Of a stretch of 64,000 bases of DNA, positions 61,208-64,000 are shown piece by piece (within the stretch, counting starts at the first letter, position 1; each line of letters starts with the position of its first letter). The notes beneath the pieces were generated by a model. The model was not told where the DNA came from and did not search any database. It saw nothing but the letters and a program-made list of their open reading frames with translations. Location: contig CAWVIZ010000004.1 of assembly GCA_963929535.1 (NCBI GenBank), positions 16,337 through 80,336 on the forward strand, written 5' to 3'. The stretch comes from Pullilachnospira sp963929535. GTDB lineage: Bacteria; Bacillota; Clostridia; Lachnospirales; Lachnospiraceae. The translations under genes and the position numbers were made by a program.

Positions 61208-62608
61208 TCACGCTTCTCCTTTCATTTTTGAGGCCATAGCTGCCAGTAACGCCGTCATTTCCGGATCTGCCAGCACTTTTCCCAGCAGTTCCGGATCCAC
61301 TCCCTCCGGCACCTGCATTGTATTCTCCGGCATCTTTTGGTGAATATCCGGTTCAAGCTCTTTCTTTTCATAAAATGCTTTTTCAAAGAGTTCCGCATTC
61401 TTTCTCCTGTCATCGTCCAGTATATGGGAATATACATTCAAGATCATATTGGCCTGGGAATGGCCGGAATCTCCCTGCGTAGCCTTAATGTCTCCGCCAT
61501 TCAGTTTCAGCTTATAGGTAACGCTGGTATGCCGGAGACTATGCATAACTACAGGAGGCAGATTATTATCTGCGATAAGTTTTTTCAGTCCTCTCAGAAT
61601 CACATCCTCCCCGACCGGAAGACCATAGGCCGTTGCCAGTACTAGATTGTAGTCCATATATTCTTCACCAAGGACTTCTTTTTCCTGGTCCTGTTTCTTT
61701 TTCCAATCTACGAGCATAAGAGCCACTGTCCGCGGAAGGAATATTTTTCTTTCGCTGTCTTCCGTCTTTGGCTTTTTCAGGATGCGGACTGTTTTATTGG
61801 ATTTTCTGGTTCCCGGAAATACAAGGAGAACATCTTTTCCATCTAATGCCTGCAAAGCATCCTTCCGCACTCTCTGCAGTTCTTTATTGATGATGATATA
61901 AGCCCGGTCCTCTTCAATCGCTTTCTCAGAAATATCCATACTGTCCCAGGTAAGCCCCGTAGCTTCTCCGGGGCGGAGGGTACAGGCAAAAATAAGGTTA
62001 CAGGCAAGGACAACTCTCTCATCAACGCACAGATTCATTGCATGCATCATAGTGTCCGCTTCCCATATCTCACGCTTTTTAGGCGTATGCTTGGGGACAG
62101 TTGCCCGCTGGCACGGATTTTTCTCCATCAGTTCCCATTTAATTGCCTGCTCAAAACAGCTGCGGAGCAGTTTGTGTATCTCCCGTATTGTGCCTGTTCC
62201 TACAAATTCATTTTTCGGCTTTTTTGTCATCGGATTGACAACCGCTGGTGTCTTTAGGAGCGTCTGATAGTATTTTTCCATAAAATGCGTATTTAAATCT
62301 GACAATTTTACATTGCCGATCATCGGCTTGATATAGTTATTGATCAGACCGATTTTTCCCTGATAGGTAGTCATTACCCATGCCTTTGTCCCATAAATAA
62401 AAACATATTCATCGAGAAGCTCAGACAGATAAGTACACTTAGGAGCCACAAATGTTCCCAGTTCCTGCTTATATTCAATTTCTTTCTTCCTTTTACGGGC
62501 TTCTGCTTTTGTATCATAGGTTTCCCATTTCTGTTTCCTCACACCCGCATCGTTCTTATAATAATAGACCACCTTATACTTGTGGTTCCGTTCCTGTATG
62601 GACGCCAT
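61208..62608 (-). CDS. int: Tyrosine recombinase (phage/ICE-type integrase)
   Basis: 466 residues. N-terminal AP2-like arm-binding domain (IQERNHKYKVVYYYKNDAGV), core-binding SAM-like domain, then the catalytic domain: Arg in ACTLRPGEATGLTW, HxxR in HSLRHTSVTY, His in GDSGHSQANMI and the Tyr nucleophile in NVYSHI. It catalyses site-specific integration and excision, presumably at the tRNA-Arg 3' end at 60.4 kb. AAAGGGG precedes the ATG. The start overlaps the upstream DNA-binding gene by 35 bp. The C-terminal tail after the Tyr is about 70 residues, longer than typical. Confidence 0.95.
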   Translation of the reverse strand: MASIQERNHKYKVVYYYKNDAGVRKQKWETYDTKAEARKRKKEIEYKQELGTFVAPKCTYLSELLDEYVFIYGTKAWVMTTYQGKIGLINNYIKPMIGNVKLSDLNTHFMEKYYQTLLKTPAVVNPMTKKPKNEFVGTGTIREIHKLLRSCFEQAIKWELMEKNPCQRATVPKHTPKKREIWEADTMMHAMNLCVDERVVLACNLIFACTLRPGEATGLTWDSMDISEKAIEEDRAYIIINKELQRVRKDALQALDGKDVLLVFPGTRKSNKTVRILKKPKTEDSERKIFLPRTVALMLVDWKKKQDQEKEVLGEEYMDYNLVLATAYGLPVGEDVILRGLKKLIADNNLPPVVMHSLRHTSVTYKLKLNGGDIKATQGDSGHSQANMILNVYSHILDDDRRKNAELFEKAFYEKKELEPDIHQKMPENTMQVPEGVDPELLGKVLADPEMTALLAAMASKMKGEA

Positions 62609-63569
62609 TTTTCTTTCCCCTTTCTTTCAGCCATGATTCAAATTCTTTTCTGCTGATCCGTACACGGTTTCCAATATGTATGATTGGGAATTCTTCCCGC
62701 TGATACCAGTTTACGATCGTGGATCGTGAAACCTTTGCCATCAGCGCCGCTTCTTCCGGGGTCAGATAATTAAGATTTCCATTGCATCTTCGATTCCCGG
62801 ATTGTAAAAGTTTCTTTCTTCTGAAATTTGCCAGAGCAACATTTTCCTCCATAGCAAGTTCTTTATAATCATTGCAGGGCGACAACTGATACTCTTCCTG
62901 CTCATCAAGAAATTTCTGAAAGCTATCTTTTGTAATCCGCTTCTGATCAGCGATAATAACGGTTGAAAAATATTTTCCATATTTTTTACTTTTCAGCAGC
63001 GCATAAACATCTTTTCTGCTGATTCCAAGCAGCCTTGCCATTTCCGGCATACTGATAGTTGCCTCATACAATTCTTTTTTTGCCTTACGATCCTCAACTG
63101 TCTGATACTTCGACTGTCCATTGTACCAATTCCAAAATTCTTCTTTGGGAATCCGTTTCCAGTAGTCAATTGTAACAGTCTCAAGATTTTCCCGTTTAAC
63201 CAGATCATAGGCAACGCTTTCTTCAATTTCCAACAGCTGTGCAATATCACGCACAGAATAGGACCATTTCTTTAACTCCACCCCTGGCTCTTCTCGGGTC
63301 ACTTTCTGGTATTTCACCTGATTGGCATACCACTTTTCAAAACTGGCAATATTGACCCGCAGCTTGCCGGCGATCTCCCTGGACTCAAATACATTTTTAT
63401 GAAGGAGCCAGTACCGATCCGTCTTCTTAAGTCCTAACAATTCTCCCATTTCCGTTACGCTCATCCATTTCTTTTGAGGAGATGGGTTTCTTTTATATGG
63501 ACTATTGGATTCAATGTCCTTAATCAAATCCTGATATTCTTCTTTTATCCATTCTTCCTTTTTACCCAT
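62574..63569 (-). CDS. DNA-binding protein with four excisionase-like HTH modules
   Basis: 331 residues. Four related modules of the MerR/Xis HTH_17 type, at about residues 35-82 (MSVTEMGELLGLKKTDRYWL), 101-150 (YSVRDIAQLLEIEESVAYDL), 170-220 (ISMPEMARLLGISRKDVYAL) and 268-320 (LTPEEAALMAKVSRSTIVNW). Each is followed by a Trp/Phe-Trp-type FxxWL/Y motif. Single modules of this type are excisionases; four in one chain could bind a repeated site array near att. GGGAGG lies 7 nt before the ATG. It overlaps the integrase gene, implying coupled expression. Confidence 0.82.
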   Translation of the reverse strand: MGKKEEWIKEEYQDLIKDIESNSPYKRNPSPQKKWMSVTEMGELLGLKKTDRYWLLHKNVFESREIAGKLRVNIASFEKWYANQVKYQKVTREEPGVELKKWSYSVRDIAQLLEIEESVAYDLVKRENLETVTIDYWKRIPKEEFWNWYNGQSKYQTVEDRKAKKELYEATISMPEMARLLGISRKDVYALLKSKKYGKYFSTVIIADQKRITKDSFQKFLDEQEEYQLSPCNDYKELAMEENVALANFRRKKLLQSGNRRCNGNLNYLTPEEAALMAKVSRSTIVNWYQREEFPIIHIGNRVRISRKEFESWLKERGKKNGVHTGTEPQV

Positions 63570-63652
63570 AGAGAGTCCTCCCTTCCTGCTAAAAGGATAA
63601 CGGCAATATAAAAATATCGTTACTATGTCGATGAACTTTTTTCATACGGAAA

Positions 63653-63835
63653 TTATTCCTCGGAAGGCTGTTTATCCAGCCAGTCGTCAAAACTCTTCTT
63701 GGAGATTCGGTACTTCCCACCGTCCAACTGGATCCAGCGAAATTCATTCCTTTTCAAAAGGCTATAGACTGTTGGTCGGCTGACTCCAAGGATTTCCCGT
63801 AATTCTGCTACTGTATAACATCGTTTTTCTACCAT
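63653..63835 (-). CDS. xis: Small excisionase-like HTH protein
   Basis: 60 residues with one HTH_17 domain (YTVAELREILGVSRPTVYSL) ending FDDWLDKQPSEE. It probably steers the integrase toward excision. The start at 63835 (MVEKRCYTV) has AGAGGT 7 nt upstream; a longer frame from 63874 includes that site within its codons. The flanking right-hand 165 bp is AT-rich promoter-like DNA with no further gene. Confidence 0.82.
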   Translation of the reverse strand: MVEKRCYTVAELREILGVSRPTVYSLLKRNEFRWIQLDGGKYRISKKSFDDWLDKQPSEE

Positions 63836-64000
63836 CACGCATACCTCTTTCCATTCTTTAATACGAAGAGGCATGATATGAACCTCTTCATATATAGAAA
63901 GGAAATCAGGGGAATTTACAGTGTCTGAAATTAACTTTTTTTGATTATTTTTGACAGACCAAATGATAATAGAAAAAAGTTTTAGATTTTTTATAATTTG

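Overview
The window looks like chromosome of a strictly anaerobic, spore-forming gut Firmicute, most likely of the Lachnospiraceae. The evidence is mid-range GC, strong AGGAGG-type ribosome binding sites, SpoIID/SpoIIQ/SpmA, a PerR with reverse and classical rubrerythrins, DUF1002 and DUF3786 proteins, and GH112/GH42 enzymes for host-type galactosides. This taxonomic call rests on gene content only.

Layout. (1) 1-8.8 kb, minus: an operon of PP2C phosphatase, Ser/Thr kinase, small membrane protein and a giant secreted Ig-like repeat protein that runs off the left edge. (2) 9-14.3 kb: spmA, an NCS2 purine permease, a MarR/MATE pair and an ECF S-component. (3) 14.4-21.7 kb: GH112 phosphorylase with a divergent AraC regulator, then an oxidoreductase/GH42/MazG operon. 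(4) 22-28.3 kb: a DMT exporter with a small HTH, a second MATE pump, an oxidative-stress block (perR and two rubrerythrins), cobO and a small alarmone synthetase. (5) 28.7-46 kb, mostly minus: DUF1002, rsmA, a 1223-aa acidic TPR/AAA protein, murA, aroK, an SGNH hydrolase, and a DUF3786/MoxR/DUF58/transglutaminase/spoIID/spoIIQ run. (6) 46-60.3 kb: a GNAT, a heterodimeric ABC exporter (one half frameshifted), dinB, gdhA, a flavin reductase with ppaC, an S1-domain protein, hemolysin III and a D-2-hydroxyacid dehydrogenase. (7) From 60.37 kb to the right edge: the end of an integrated element. It is marked by an orphan 3' half of a tRNA-Arg(CCU), followed by a small winged-helix gene, a tyrosine integrase, a protein with four excisionase-like modules and a small excisionase.

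The intergenic DNA is unusually rich in repeats. There is a terminal-inverted-repeat element with internal hairpins (intact copies near 9.1, 10.0 and 35.0 kb, fragments elsewhere). Its core motif is amplified as a 51-bp tandem array at 43 kb. A 47-bp tandem array forms the leader of the GH112 gene. A palindromic unit of about 135 bp is present three times upstream of the ABC pair and once, inverted, downstream of it. Several open frames run through these repeats and would mislead start-codon calls, so starts were chosen here by ribosome binding site.

The least explained items are the giant Ig-like protein tied to a kinase/phosphatase pair, the acidic AAA protein with an atypical Walker B, the repeat families, and the four-module DNA-binding protein of the integrated element.
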